Shown in pieces: positions 46,003 to 58,941 of a stretch of DNA of 64,000 nt. This DNA is from Aspergillus flavus. Taxonomy: Eukaryota > Ascomycota > Eurotiomycetes > Eurotiales > Aspergillaceae. The notes below the pieces were generated by a model. The model did no database searches. It saw nothing but the letters and a program-made list of their open reading frames with translations, and had not been told where the DNA came from. The translations under genes and the position numbers were made by a program. The stretch is from assembly GCF_009017415.1 (NCBI RefSeq), contig NC_092403.1:992001-1056000 (forward strand), read 5' to 3'. The first letter of the stretch is position 1; every line of letters starts with the position of its first letter.

Positions 46003-46560
46003 TCAGTCCTGTACCTTATGGTCACCCTTCACGGCTTCGGCATACGTGGGTGGTGGTCGCGAATCACCCTGTGTTTGATCGCCGCTGCTACCGGCTGCGG
46101 GCTCATTCTGGGGCTTAGGAGTGGACTGTGATTGTTGTTGCAGGGGGGGTGTCGCCGTAGTTGGTGCCACAGTGCCGTAGCCTCTCTGAGACGGGTGCTG
46201 GATCTGTTGATGAGAAACGTAGTAGTATGTCACATGGCCGTTTTCGACGTCCCTTCGATGGGCGTTACCGGGAACCGGTTCGTAATATGGATCATCAGGG
46301 TCCTGCTCTGGATATTTGAGAATGATATACCAGGCATGTAGTAGGCCCGGCACATAGCCGAGACAACAAAGGGCAAGGTTGATGATCGAATCTGCTGTAC
46401 AAATGCCTACTTTAATCCATACTGTGCAACGTTAGCAGGGCATGTCAACGGCAGGCGTTTGTAAATAGTAGTGACTGGGCCAGGAGGATCATTGGTACAT
46501 ACCTGAAACCGGTGGGAAGAATATCGCGAGGATCGCGAGGAAGATGTCCGATCCGCACAT
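46003..46560 (-). CDS. Pmp3/UPF0057 family protein with PPxY tail (Sna3/Sna4-like)
   Basis: Exons 46560..46503 and 46421..46003 (81-nt intron) give 158 residues. The first ~55 residues are the two-helix Pmp3 fold: CGSDIFLAILAIFFPPVSVW, then ICTADSIINLALCCLGYVPG and LLHAWYIILKYPEQD. Short Pmp3 proteins end there and control membrane potential/salt tolerance. This one carries a ~100-residue hydrophilic tail (VTYYYVSHQQIQHPSQRGYG and a Pro/Gln stretch) that ends with RPPPTYAEAV. PPTY is a PPxY motif, the ligand of WW domains of Rsp5/HulA ubiquitin ligases. That is the architecture of yeast Sna3/Sna4, which are ubiquitin-ligase adaptors sorted to the vacuole. Function here is inferred from that architecture. 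Confidence 0.87.
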
Positions 46561-49500
46561 TATTGCCGTGGTATACTCGGTACTATCTGAATGAACTTGC
46601 TCTCATGCAGAAACCGATATAAAGACGTACGTAGTGTATTCTATGGTTGGTATAACAGACCGAGTAGACGTTGATAATGGTCTGTAGAGGGTGTGATGAC
46701 GACAGCGGAAATACAATCGGTTGATGCCTACCTTCTGTGGCTGCTCGGGTCAGATGACGTCGTTGTGATCACCTGACCCTTGTCGGAGGTTGTCAAATCA
46801 GATCCCTAGGGGGGAGGGGCACTGGAGACATCTGACACTATAGAGGTAGTGTTGAAGGTCGTGAAATTTTACTTTCTATTTGTAATTTAAAGCTACTGTT
46901 TTACGCTTGTGGACGAGTAAAGAGCTTTCGTGGATAGTTGTTTCTTTTCCGGCACAGGTAATTGTGAGGTCCTCAGATATATATATCTTGCGCTGTCTAC
47001 AAAGCATTATGAACTTCAATTTTCATATTTAAAATACATTACCCTAAACTGACTTATCCCTGGAACTGACACGCAACCCACACCCTTCGCTATAATACTC
47101 CTAGATAGATATACAGCGAAAGTAAATTTAGGGTTATGATATACTGATTACACCATATATACTTTATGATCAATGCAAACTTTCTTTTCGCTTTAACTTG
47201 AGCTGGCCCGCACTCGCTCAACGACTGTAGAAGGGTCTTCTAGCAACTAGGTGCCTATTTATAGGCATGTACATCATGTATGTTGAAATGTGAGTCCTGA
47301 AAAACCTCAACATTACGATGGATACCATTCTCAGCCTACGGAGTACAAGTATATATATACACAGTATAATTACTAAGCGCGCTGTGTTTAGGTAAATTAT
47401 GCGTGTGATAAGGCGGATTATATATGAGCCGGTGTAATGAGACAATATCCCGAAAGAAGAAAAAGAAAAAAAAAGAAAAGAATAGGAATTAAAATATCGC
47501 GCGACGTCAGTGCTGGATGGTTCGCTTGAGTCTTGATTAAATTGGGAGAGCTCCACTTAAACAGTTTGCTGGGTCACTGGGTGTGCTGCATGTGGAGTAT
47601 CCCGGAGCATTTGTGCAATTCATTTTATAATTAGCCTTGCATTCTCTCATGGATAGCCATACGGAGCATTCTAGGGTTCGTACCTTAAATTTGATATCCC
47701 AGGGCTGTACTCCTCACATCGGGCAGACTCACCCTTGCATGTCTCAAGATGAATATTCCGAGGTAAGGAATCTGTAGCACCTGTGCTGTATTGCTCCTGG
47801 ACCAATATATTGATTGACTCATAGAATTGTAGATTTATTTTCACAGCAGTCGCCACGAAACACATAGAGATAATATTATAACTGTATACTACATAATTCA
47901 ATTAAACAAATACTAAGTTTCAAATTAAAAAATGTGTCTGACCATGCAGAAGCATGGTGTTGGTGTCTTACTCGAATGCCAAGTCACCCGCGAGGCTAAG
48001 ATGGTGATCGCACCGGCACGGCGTCCTGCTGGGTAGAAGGAAGGCTTCGAAACACCGGGCTTAAGAGGAGAACATCGCAGATAGTACGGAAGTGGTTCGT
48101 ACTCGCAGTGTTTATCTCGTATGGTCTATCAATAAAATTGATATCTAAAATATTGACATTGCAAGATGACAATCATTGCCAGTTTATAATTTTGTTGAGC
48201 ATCGCTGATGCACACATATATACACCACCTTTTCACCATGAGAAAGAAAGAAGAGAAAAAAAAGTAAAAAAAGAGGGTAAAATAATAATAAAGGTAAGAT
48301 TATGTTTGAAAAAAGTTATTTTCATTTTTTTTTTCTTTATAACAATCGGCAACTCTGCTACATAGTACTTCTCGGTCCCAAGGGTCCAACCAGTCCGTAG
48401 TCTGGATTCCCGAGCAGGGTTCCACTTCTTGAATCCGCTCAAAAGAGGAAAATTCATCACAAGACGACTTCGAACCCTAAGCCAGAAATATGAGGCAGGT
48501 AGTAGTTCACCGCATTTATACTGCGGGGTATCTTGAGCTACTATCATTTTATAGGCGCCCTGTGATCTGGCAGCCGTGATGCTGTAGTGAAGACCAACCG
48601 GGAAAAAGAAAAATATTATTCGGATGGCTGGTCATGCAATGCCCGTGCCCATATATGGCCCATAGACTGTCTCCCAACGGCCTCGAACGTGTGCCACGTC
48701 AGAATGTTAGATATGACTCTTATCCTGACTCTTGACCTGTACGCCTATATGTACCTCTTGTACTCCGTATACCTGTCTTCAAAGTGAATAGACTTTGCTG
48801 TTCCTGCAGTCGCCTTTCCATGGTTCTGTTGGGTTTTCCATTCGACAGGTCAACTTTTCTACTCAACAGGACTTTCTTACGCTTCTTAAGGATCGGGTTG
48901 CCCCTCCTAAGAATATCTCCAACTAAGCATTGAGTTCATTAGTACTATCGATCTATACTGTCGCATTGTCTTTATTGGAGTCTTTCTCAACTCGATTCCG
49001 TCCGTGTGAAAGTGGATCTGGTAAGTTTAGTCGAGTTTAATTTGGCGCGGCAGCAGGCTCAGCAGCAAGCAATTGATCCTGGATTCTGCGGAAGCTGTCT
49101 TTCATGCTCTAGTCCACCATGCCGTATATGTACTAATTTCTGAACGAACACAGTTTAGTGAAGGGTGGAGTCTAGTTTAATTGGAACGCCGCCGACCCTC
49201 TTGTGAACCGCCCATTCTGTTGCTTCCTTTTCCCCCTTTTGCTCCAAGGCTTTAAACTTAGCCTTGCGTCTTTGCCTGTGCCCTTGCGACAAGATCGACC
49301 GTCCGCGATCATTAGGTATTATTACAATACGTCTAACCCCAACCCAAGTTGGAAGGTTTCCGAACCGTGCGGTCCCATAACCTGGTTCTGTGCCGCTCAC
49401 TGTTGAGCGCCTCAGGCAAGGAAGACTAATAGCACCGGCCTGGACTTGGAAACCACGACCTTGAACTCGACCTTTCACTTTCTTCCATTCTAGGCTGATC

Positions 49501-49937
49501 TTTGCGCCCTGTCTTTTTTTTCTCTTCTTCCTGTGTTCCTAGCTGTGCTTTGCGGGCTGAGTCACTCGTTAACTTCAATTCTTGAACTTTGTCGACTTTT
49601 CTCTCGCCTTTTTTACGTTTCTTTTCTTTCGAACTCGGTTTCTTTCGCTCCTCTTCGCAGCTTGACGCGCTTATTGTGGTTCCCGACCAGTGGTCGACGC
49701 TCTTCAAGTCTTTCCCCCCCCAGAACAGTTTCTGTTGTCTGGAATTGAGAATACAGAGTCTCCAAAAAGCAGCAACATGAGAGAGTCTGCCGATTAAATT
49801 ATTGGCCCGAACCGAATATCCGATTTGCTATCTGACTTGAGTGTCATTCGTCCGTCTACGCTTCTCTTCGATATAACCACTAGCAACTACTGAGGTCACC
49901 GAACTTTTGAACGTCACTTTCATAGTCGCAGGCCGGC
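46561..49937. other. AT-rich gene-poor region of 3.4 kb
   Basis: Holds the promoter of the Sna3-like gene at the left and the leader of the SH3 gene at the right (T/C-rich 49500-49740). Between about 46860 and 48600 the sequence is strongly AT-rich, with A runs near 47459-47480 and 48240-48290. Only isolated short ORFs are present. A 7-bp hairpin (ACCATGC/GCATGGT) lies at 47941-47958. No tRNA or transposon signature was recognised. Confidence 0.5.
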
Positions 49938-51680
49938 ATGGCAACCTGCATATCTCTCAAGGGCTCGACGCAATGTCCCGCCTGGAATGGCTCATCAATA
50001 TCAACCAGCTCTAGTCTCTACACTGACTTGTACGTCTTGTTGGAACCTTGATTCTACAAGATCATAGGATATTTTACTGACATTCCGTTAGCCCATTCAT
50101 GCAGAACGTTACAAGCATAAAACAATTTGACCAAGAGTTGAGTGATTACGTCAAAGGATCTTACGTTACCCAAAAGTAGGCATTCGCTACCCATGATTAC
50201 TACTACGTACCTCCCCTAATCAGTTCTGCCAACCAGATATGTCGACTACTTGGGCTGCCAAGGGGCTAATCTTACAGATACTGGTGATTTTTATGCCCGC
50301 TATACCACTAGCAGCATATGCAGTGGGCTCGTTCAAAGTTCAAAAACGGATTGTGATCTATCGGATAATGAGTCCAGGCCTCTCTGTGCTGATACCTGTG
50401 TTAGTGCCTCCTACTTGACCGGCAAGGATTTCTCTAATCATCTAGGATAGGCATTGATGGCTACAAGCGAAGCAACTATCTTGCTCAATCCTGATCTTTG
50501 CCCCAAAAGAGCCGGTAATTATATGAGCCAAGTCCGCTCTGACTTTACCGTGTGTGCTCTTCCCGCCGACTCATTAACCGTGACCTGCATCTCGGGAGCT
50601 GACAATGAGTCCGACGAATGTGGATATGGATCGAATCTGGTCGGATTGTGCGGATTTTGTGGGGCAAGCTCACCCAACTCCACTGATTCCTGCTGCATAA
50701 ATTCGAACGCTGCGACTCGATGTAAAGATGTGACCATTCCTACGTCAACGACAATCCCACCGATTTTCACTTCGACATCTAGTCCGACTGCAGGATCTTC
50801 ATCTGGCCATCTCTCCGGAGGCCAAATCGCAGGAGCTGTGATTGGGGCCATAGCTGGAGTTGCTCTTTTAGCGGCACTAGCTGCACTGGCGTTGATATGC
50901 TGGAGACGAAAGCGAAGGGCTCGAAATGACAATGTTTTGAACCAGCCAAACCCCCAGAGGAAGGGCTTCTCGCCAATGCAACCTACCCCCGGCCAGCAAG
51001 GCTTCGCACCGATTCCAGGGGGGCGAGTAGCTAGGATGTCTGCCCTGCGTGAGGCCCCAAGCTATTCACCTGGACGCTCTCGTAACTCCGCTGCCCTTTT
51101 CGGTGTTGGAAAACATAGCGAATCCTCTGATTCAGATTACTACGGCGCCAGCCCCGGGGCTATGTCTAAGAAGATACCCCCAACCGCAGGGAAGCGTACT
51201 GCCTCACTATCTAGCAATTCGGCCCTGGCTGGTGCGGGTAGTGACGGGTCACCTCGCTCTGGCATAGGTGGTCAGTACTCATCACCCGATGGGATGGCCA
51301 GTGGCCAGTCGGAGCAATTATCTTCATTCCATGATTACTACTCCCAAGATGACATTCGCCCAGGAGACAAGGTTGCCGTCCTTTGGGCATATCAGCCACG
51401 AGCGGGCGATGAATTCGCTCTGGACCGAGGTGAGATGTTGAAGATAGTTGGAATTTGGGATGATGGTTGGGCGACAGGCATTCGGGTCCCGGAAAGTGCG
51501 GAGGATTATGATGCTAGACATAGAGAACAGCGTGACAGCGGCGTATCAAATGGCTCACACAGACCGATTGCTTCTCCTTCCCCAAATGGGGAAATCAAAG
51601 CATTCCCCTTGGTTTGTGTGTGCCTCCCCCAGCACTGGAGAAAGATCATCGATGGAGGACAGGCAGATGATACTCTATGA
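49938..51680 (+). CDS. Single-pass membrane protein with Cys-rich N-terminal domain and C-terminal SH3 domain
   Basis: Exons 49938..50029, 50092..50175, 50237..50399 and 50451..51680 (introns 62, 61, 51 nt) give 522 residues. Residues 1 to ~220 are Cys-rich (CPAWNGSSIS, YVDYLGCQG, RPLCADTC, CGYGSNLVGLCGFCG, STDSCCINSNAATRC), presumably disulfide-bonded outside the cell, although no cleavable signal peptide is visible before MATCISLKGSTQCPAW. One transmembrane helix (IAGAVIGAIAGVALLAALAA, then LALIC) is followed by a stop-transfer WRRKRRAR. A long Ser/Pro-rich cytosolic part follows. Near the end is an SH3 domain: KVAVLWAYQPRAGDEFALDR, GEMLKIVGIWDDGWATGI and IKAFPLVCVC, matching ALYdY...E...GD...DDGWw.G...G.FP. 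Similar layout occurs in Fus1/Sho1-class cortical proteins, but orthology is not shown. Confidence 0.83.
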
Positions 51681-53215
51681 TAACCAGCAAGCAGTCCCTC
51701 ATCCATGAGCCAAAAAGTACGAGGGTTTGAACTTCTAATGCCGGTTTATGCTCTTACGATAGCGCCTTTGCTATTTTCCGTCTACAACATTCGCCGCGGC
51801 TGTTTGTTGGATGTCGTGCCTTCATGGGGGTTAGCACCAGGAGGCACCGTCCACGCTACCATCACGTCATACATTTCAAGGTCTTGATTTCTTCACTTTT
51901 CTTCTGCTCGGTTGCGGGCTAATGCATCGGGATGCTTCCGCAACGATTCGATATGTTTCTTGTCCATTCGTTCATATACCCCTTTACGACAATGTTATTT
52001 ACTCTTCCGTTCTTAGACTACTGTTTCACCATTCTCTTTCTACTCGGCTGCCCTCTGTCACAGCGCAAGGTGCAGTGTGCTAACTCTGCTCGGTTCAAAT
52101 TGTGAACTATCATCGTCGGCATTAGAGCTGGTCATGCTCAGCGCCGAGGAGGGCAGTGGGGTGCTTGTCATAATTGGGGTTTTACAGTACATACTATTTG
52201 ATGTATGTTTTTATATATACTGGATTCTAGAGTATGACTAAAAATTAATTTCTCTCCGTTTGTTTGGAGCTGGCTATCACTTTCACTCTCCTGGGCTAGC
52301 GCCGAAAATATACTAAGCACATCGTGACTGATTTGGAGCGTATCACCGAGCCTCATGAACACAAATATGGGTAGGTTGTGCTCCGTATTTCTTGCGAGCA
52401 TGTTTGCGATCCCGCATAACATCCTGCATAATTGAAGGATCCAATCATATTGGAGTAGGGTCTTCGGTACGAAGTCGGTTATTTGGACTGAAGTCCCATG
52501 GTTGATCTGATCTATACGGGACTTAGTCACCCAGTTCCAGAAAAACAAAATCCAGTGTTGGAGGTGAGAATAAAAATAGTTGTGCCCAGTGTCTTCTCCG
52601 TACTCCTGTGAGGTCCCTACAATCCGTTAAAATAAGTTCCCCACACTAGCAACGGCAATACGTGTCCAGGAATAGGCAGCTCCTTACGGTACCTATTGAT
52701 ACTAGTCGGAGACGCAGGTGACGGACGAACCTGCAGCAGGCTGTAATGATGAGTACAGTACTAGTTTGTATGCTTCATACTCCAACCACTCACTCGTCTT
52801 CACTACCGGGACATTCAGGGGGGAAATGAACTTATGACGAAAACACGGCCTGGTGGTGCGACGGCTGTATCACGTGACAATAACCCCCCCCACCGGCGGC
52901 GCAACACCGCAAAGCACAACAACTAAATGCCCCTCTATCTCCATCCCCCATTATTATTCCTCTCCCACCCCCTCACCTAATTCATATCTCCGCTAGCTTC
53001 TTTCACCCGCAAATTTCCGTGGGAATCTATTGAGAATAAGCTCCCTCTTATCTGGTCAGTAAATAAAACTGAATGGGCTTCCTGGCTGCAACAGGCATAG
53101 TTCTTCCTTGACGGGGAATTCCCGCCAAAATCAGGGGAAACCAGCTACTGACATCGCGTGCCGGCGTAGGTTATCAACTTCGGAGTTTCTTCATTTCCAT
53201 ATCCACATAGCAATC
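51681..53215. other. Intergenic region between the SH3 gene and cofilin (same strand)
   Basis: 1.5 kb. An open frame on the minus strand (52168-52548, 126 codons) begins at a TTG and shows no recognised domain, so it is not annotated as a gene. A C-run (CCCCCCCC) occurs near 52885-52892, and AT/CT-rich cofilin leader at 52930-53060. Confidence 0.5.
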
Positions 53216-53954
53216 ATGTCGGTACGTATTCCAAGTAACGTCTTAATGGACTGGGCTCATACTGACCTGATATTCTTTTGCGTCCCGTAGCTAGCATCTG
53301 GGTATGTCCACGCTTATATTTTACACCGGGCTACGAAGATCAGATTGATGCCGGACTCCTGACCCGACACTAACGACATTTGTTACTTAGAGTTTCCATC
53401 ACCGATGAATGCATCAACACGTTCAACGACTTGCGCATGAAAAAGGGCGACAAGCTTAAGTTCATCATCTTCAAGATCGCCGACAATAAGAAGGAGGTTG
53501 TCGTTGATGAAGCCTCCACCGATCAGGACTATGATAACTTTCGCAAGAAGCTTGAAGATGCCAAGGACAGCAACGGCAAGCCTGCCCCCCGTTACGCAGT
53601 CTACGATGTCGAATACGAACTTGGTGGCAATGAAGGCAAGAGGTATGGTGTTGCCGAAGTCGTCCTCAGTTGATTGGCAGCTTACGAACCTTTTTGCTGT
53701 GTAGGAGCAAGATAGTCTTCATTTCCTGGGTGCCTGATGGTGCCCCAACTCTCGTAAGTTCCTTTACGCTCCATCTTCCTCATACTAGCTGTTGCTGACG
53801 GTCCATGCGACAGTGGTCTATGATCTATGCTAGCACTCGGGAGAATCTGAAGAACGCACTGAACATCTCTAACTCCATCCACGCCGACGACAAGTCTGAA
53901 ATTGAATGGAAGACTATTCTGAACGAAGCCAGCGGCGGTAAGGCTGGTAAATAA
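53216..53954 (+). CDS. cof1: Cofilin/ADF actin-severing protein
   Basis: Severs and depolymerises ADP-actin filaments; required for endocytic patch turnover and polar growth. Five exons: 53216..53221, 53291..53301, 53391..53642, 53705..53753 and 53814..53954 (introns 69, 89, 62, 60 nt) give 152 residues. The first two exons are only 6 and 11 nt, but the join reads MSLASGVSITDECINTFNDL, the conserved cofilin N-terminus with the regulatory Ser near the start. The ADF-H core shows KKGDKLKFIIFKIADNKKEV, PRYAVYDVEYEL, KIVFISWVPDGAPTLWSMIY, and the actin-binding helix STRENLKNALN. Without exon 2 the frame fails. The length is standard for fungal cofilins. Confidence 0.94.
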
Positions 53955-54826
53955 GTAACGGTACCGGCTGGGCCCGGGCCAGGTGAGCTTGTGTGTGCTG
54001 GTTATTACACTGCGCCGTTCTGTTCCAGTTCGCGAAGTGTCTCGCAACGAACCAATTCAATGACATTCTCCTGCACAAATTTTAGTTCAATATGAGATCG
54101 TTACGACTTGTCTGCTTCCATAGTGATCGTATCCCTGTTTTATTGCGATCGTGGAACTCTCCGTGACCGAGCGTTTGGGAGGGGTTTTTGTTATCAGCGT
54201 TTACACCTGTACAGAATATTGCTACCTGGTAGGGGCATGGTTTCATAGGATCAGTGTAGAGTAGAATGCACGACTTAACCGTTAGAATAAATCTCATGTC
54301 GGTCCTTGTGTAGGCCTATAGTCGTGCTATGATCCCGGGATGGCCCGTCAGATGAGCAGTATTGGTTCACTGTACCTAGGCATGATAAGTAATGTAAAGG
54401 GAAAACCAAAAAATTTGTCGGTGTGGAAGATTCGAAATATTGACCGTTGGGGCTTGCCAAGCTTCATTGATCGATCAACAAGCCGACCAAAATTCAAACA
54501 TACCTCTACAATGGTATTTGATGTTGGATAGGGACGGAAGTATCAGGTGTTTTGGGTGAAGGAAGCAGAGGTCGGGACAGGTTGGGACGTGGACCAATGA
54601 GGGCGCAGGCAAAACGGACTAACCTAACCGGCCGGATACTCGACTTTCCACCTCAAACCACAGTCGAACGACGTCTTCGTTTCCCATCGCGAAGTCTCGA
54701 TCACCTCCTCCACTTCCATCCCACCTTAATTCATCCTCAATCCCGAGGCATTACATCTCTCGTTCACGGAGAGTGTATTTGATTTCTAATTGGTCTTTTT
54801 TTGTCGCGCGCACGACCTCCCACACA
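53955..54826. promoter_or_regulatory. Intergenic region, cofilin 3' UTR and COX4/5 promoter
   Basis: 872 bp. The right third contains a CCAAT box (54594..54598) and a C/T-rich leader (54650-54770) before the cytochrome oxidase ATG. No other gene was seen. Confidence 0.55.
54594..54598 (+). promoter_or_regulatory. CCAAT box upstream of cytochrome oxidase subunit
   Basis: CCAAT in the context GGACCAATGAGGG, 229 bp before the ATG. The nine bases CCAATGAGG are identical to those of the second Rieske CCAAT box. Confidence 0.55.
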
Positions 54827-55593
54827 ATGTTCCTTCAGTCCGTCTCTCGGGCTGCTGCTCGCAGCTCGGCCATGCCCACCACTGCCATTCGTTCCTACCG
54901 CACCGTCTCGGGCCCAATGGCTTGCCTGAATGCCCGCCCTCAGCCTGCGAAGAAGTCTATCGCTCCCCAGCAGACCCGCGCCTCATCCGAGCACGCCATC
55001 TCGAATCCCACACTCGCCGGTATCGAGAAGCGCTGGGAGGCCATGCCCCCTCAGGAGCAGGCCGATCTGTGGATGCAGCTCAGGGACCGTATGAAGGTTG
55101 ACTGGCACCAGATGACCCTTCAGGAGAAGAAGGCCGGTATGCTTTTCCTATCTACATAATCCCCGCTACTCCCGATCGATCAGAATTTTGCTGATGGGCA
55201 TCACCCCTCGCATTTTAGCTTACTGGATTGCCTTTGGTCCTCATGGCCCTCGCGCGCAGGCCCCTAAGGGTGAGGGTCTTAGAATTGCCGTTAAGGTCGC
55301 CCAGCTTACTGCTGTCTCTGTCGCCCTGTTCTACGTCATTCACTTGTTCGCTAAGCCCCAGCCTAAGACCATGTCCAAGGAGTGGCAGGAGGCTTCCAAC
55401 GAGTATGCCAAGGTACGTCGAGCTTGCTCTTTTAATTGAGGCTGCCACTGGGCAGTGTCTCTTGGAATTCAATAGATCAGACACTGACTACTTGTCATAA
55501 CAGGCCGAGAAGATCAACCCTATCTACGGTATCAGTGCCGAGGGTTACGAGGGCAAGGGCTTCGTCCAGAGCCCTCCTGCTGAGAAGTCATAG
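54827..55593 (+). CDS. Cytochrome c oxidase subunit IV (yeast Cox5-type)
   Basis: Nuclear-encoded, single-helix subunit of respiratory complex IV. Exons 54827..55136, 55219..55412 and 55504..55593 (introns 82 and 91 nt) give 197 residues. The N-terminus is a presequence (MFLQSVSRAAARSSAMPTTA). The family core is visible: SNPTLAGIEKRWEAMPPQEQ, DLWMQLRDRMKVDW, LQEKKAAYWIAFGPHGPRAQ (the AAYW segment is created by splicing), a transmembrane helix (LTAVSVALFYVIHLFA), then TMSKEWQEASNEYAKAEKIN and PIYGISAEGYEGKGFVQSP. Length and order match fungal Cox5/mammalian COX4. Only one isoform gene is seen here, so a paralog for low oxygen, as in yeast, would lie elsewhere. Confidence 0.94.
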
Positions 55594-56877
55594 ATTGTGG
55601 ACCAGTGATGCGGGAGGAACAGGTATAGCAATTGGACAAGCTGGATAGGATCTGCTGTGGGTTCAACTGGTACCCATGGTCGTCGTCCTTCCGTTTTCTG
55701 ATAACGCCGGTTCTGTGCCTATCATCGTGTGCACTTCCCTTCGCCTCTGTCTTATTTGTTTTGCCCAATGTCAGCCCAAAAGACTTGTATCTCGTACTGT
55801 GCCATAATCAATGTATCTCCTTTGTAGCCATAGAGTCTGTTGCACTGCTGCGACTGGCAACTAACCCCTAAAGACTATAATATGTAGATTACTACATAGC
55901 GATAATCATTTCCCTTAGTAATAACAACGTTCTTTTGTTCTGAAGAGGTTTGGTATCAGCCCTGTCGATTTTGATGTTTACGTCGGAAATGTACGACGGG
56001 GTCGGAAAAGTGCTGATACATAGTAACGCTTGCGAACTTGACTATCGTGCGCTATTACACCTCTTTGGTTATAACCTTTCATATGCTTATTTCTTGGCAT
56101 AACACCTGGCATTGTTGACCTTCAGAAAAAAAAAAGAATATACTTGTCACTGTGAGTCTGTAGACCAGAATTGACTACCTAGATACCTTGGTGATTCTGA
56201 TGGAGAATCACGGGAACACGTCAGATTTTTTTCCTAAGTTGGCGTTCGTCCGAAATAGGAGCTTGGATCTTCTACGGTGTACCCGGACGGCGGTAATAGG
56301 AAAACCAAAATATTACATCGAATGTCGGGTCTATTCCTGTTACGACATGTTTATTTCTTCACCGTATTGATTTGAGCCGCATACACTCGATTTAGTCCGG
56401 AATGCTTTCGACTAGTCACGGTTCTACTGGATAGTGTGCTGGACAAATGGCATTTTTGATGGGGTTCAATGCTCCCTTGTATCCGATAGTTGCCAAGAAG
56501 CTCCTCATTTTGTGTGTAAATTTCCATGACAACCGCCGGTCTTCTCCATCCAGTGTCGGACGAGGAGGCGACGAGTAAGAAAATTATCTATCAGATGAGA
56601 ACGTAGCAGTTATGTATACGGCTGAAAAGGTGGAAAAGGGAATTACACTGCCTAGCAACCATGAAGCTGATGCAGCTTTGTCCATGTTTTCTGCGCGTTG
56701 CTCGGTACATCACGGGATCGTCGGCAAAACCGCCCCGGAAAGGCTAAGACCGGACACAGTCGCCCGTGTCCACCTCAACCTCAACCTCTTCCCTTCCCTT
56801 CCCTCTTTCTTCCCTCTCCCCATCTTCTCGTCCCTTTGACCTCATTTATCCCCGTTTCGCTCTTAAACACCATCATA
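55594..56877. promoter_or_regulatory. Intergenic region upstream of ATP synthase beta
   Basis: 1.28 kb with the COX4/5 3' UTR at the left. Nothing gene-like. A strong pyrimidine tract precedes the ATP2 start. I see no CCAAT box in the last 450 bp. Confidence 0.5.
56770..56837 (+). promoter_or_regulatory. CT-rich leader tract of ATP synthase beta
   Basis: A ~68-bp stretch almost free of G and poor in A (repeated CCTCAA and CCCTTCCCTT units, then CTCTTTCTTCCCTCTCC), ending 40 bp before the ATG. CT tracts in this position are common in strongly expressed genes of filamentous fungi and often mark the transcription start. Confidence 0.6.

Positions 56878-58941
<2,064 letters not shown>

Noticed and set aside
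47218..47556. 112-codon hydrophobic ORF in the AT-rich block
   Set aside because: Its composition reflects T-rich DNA (Phe/Ile/Tyr runs); no domain, no codon bias.
52168..52548. 126-codon open frame on the minus strand
   Set aside because: It begins at TTG rather than ATG, has no recognised domain or splice partner, and lies in AT-rich intergenic sequence.
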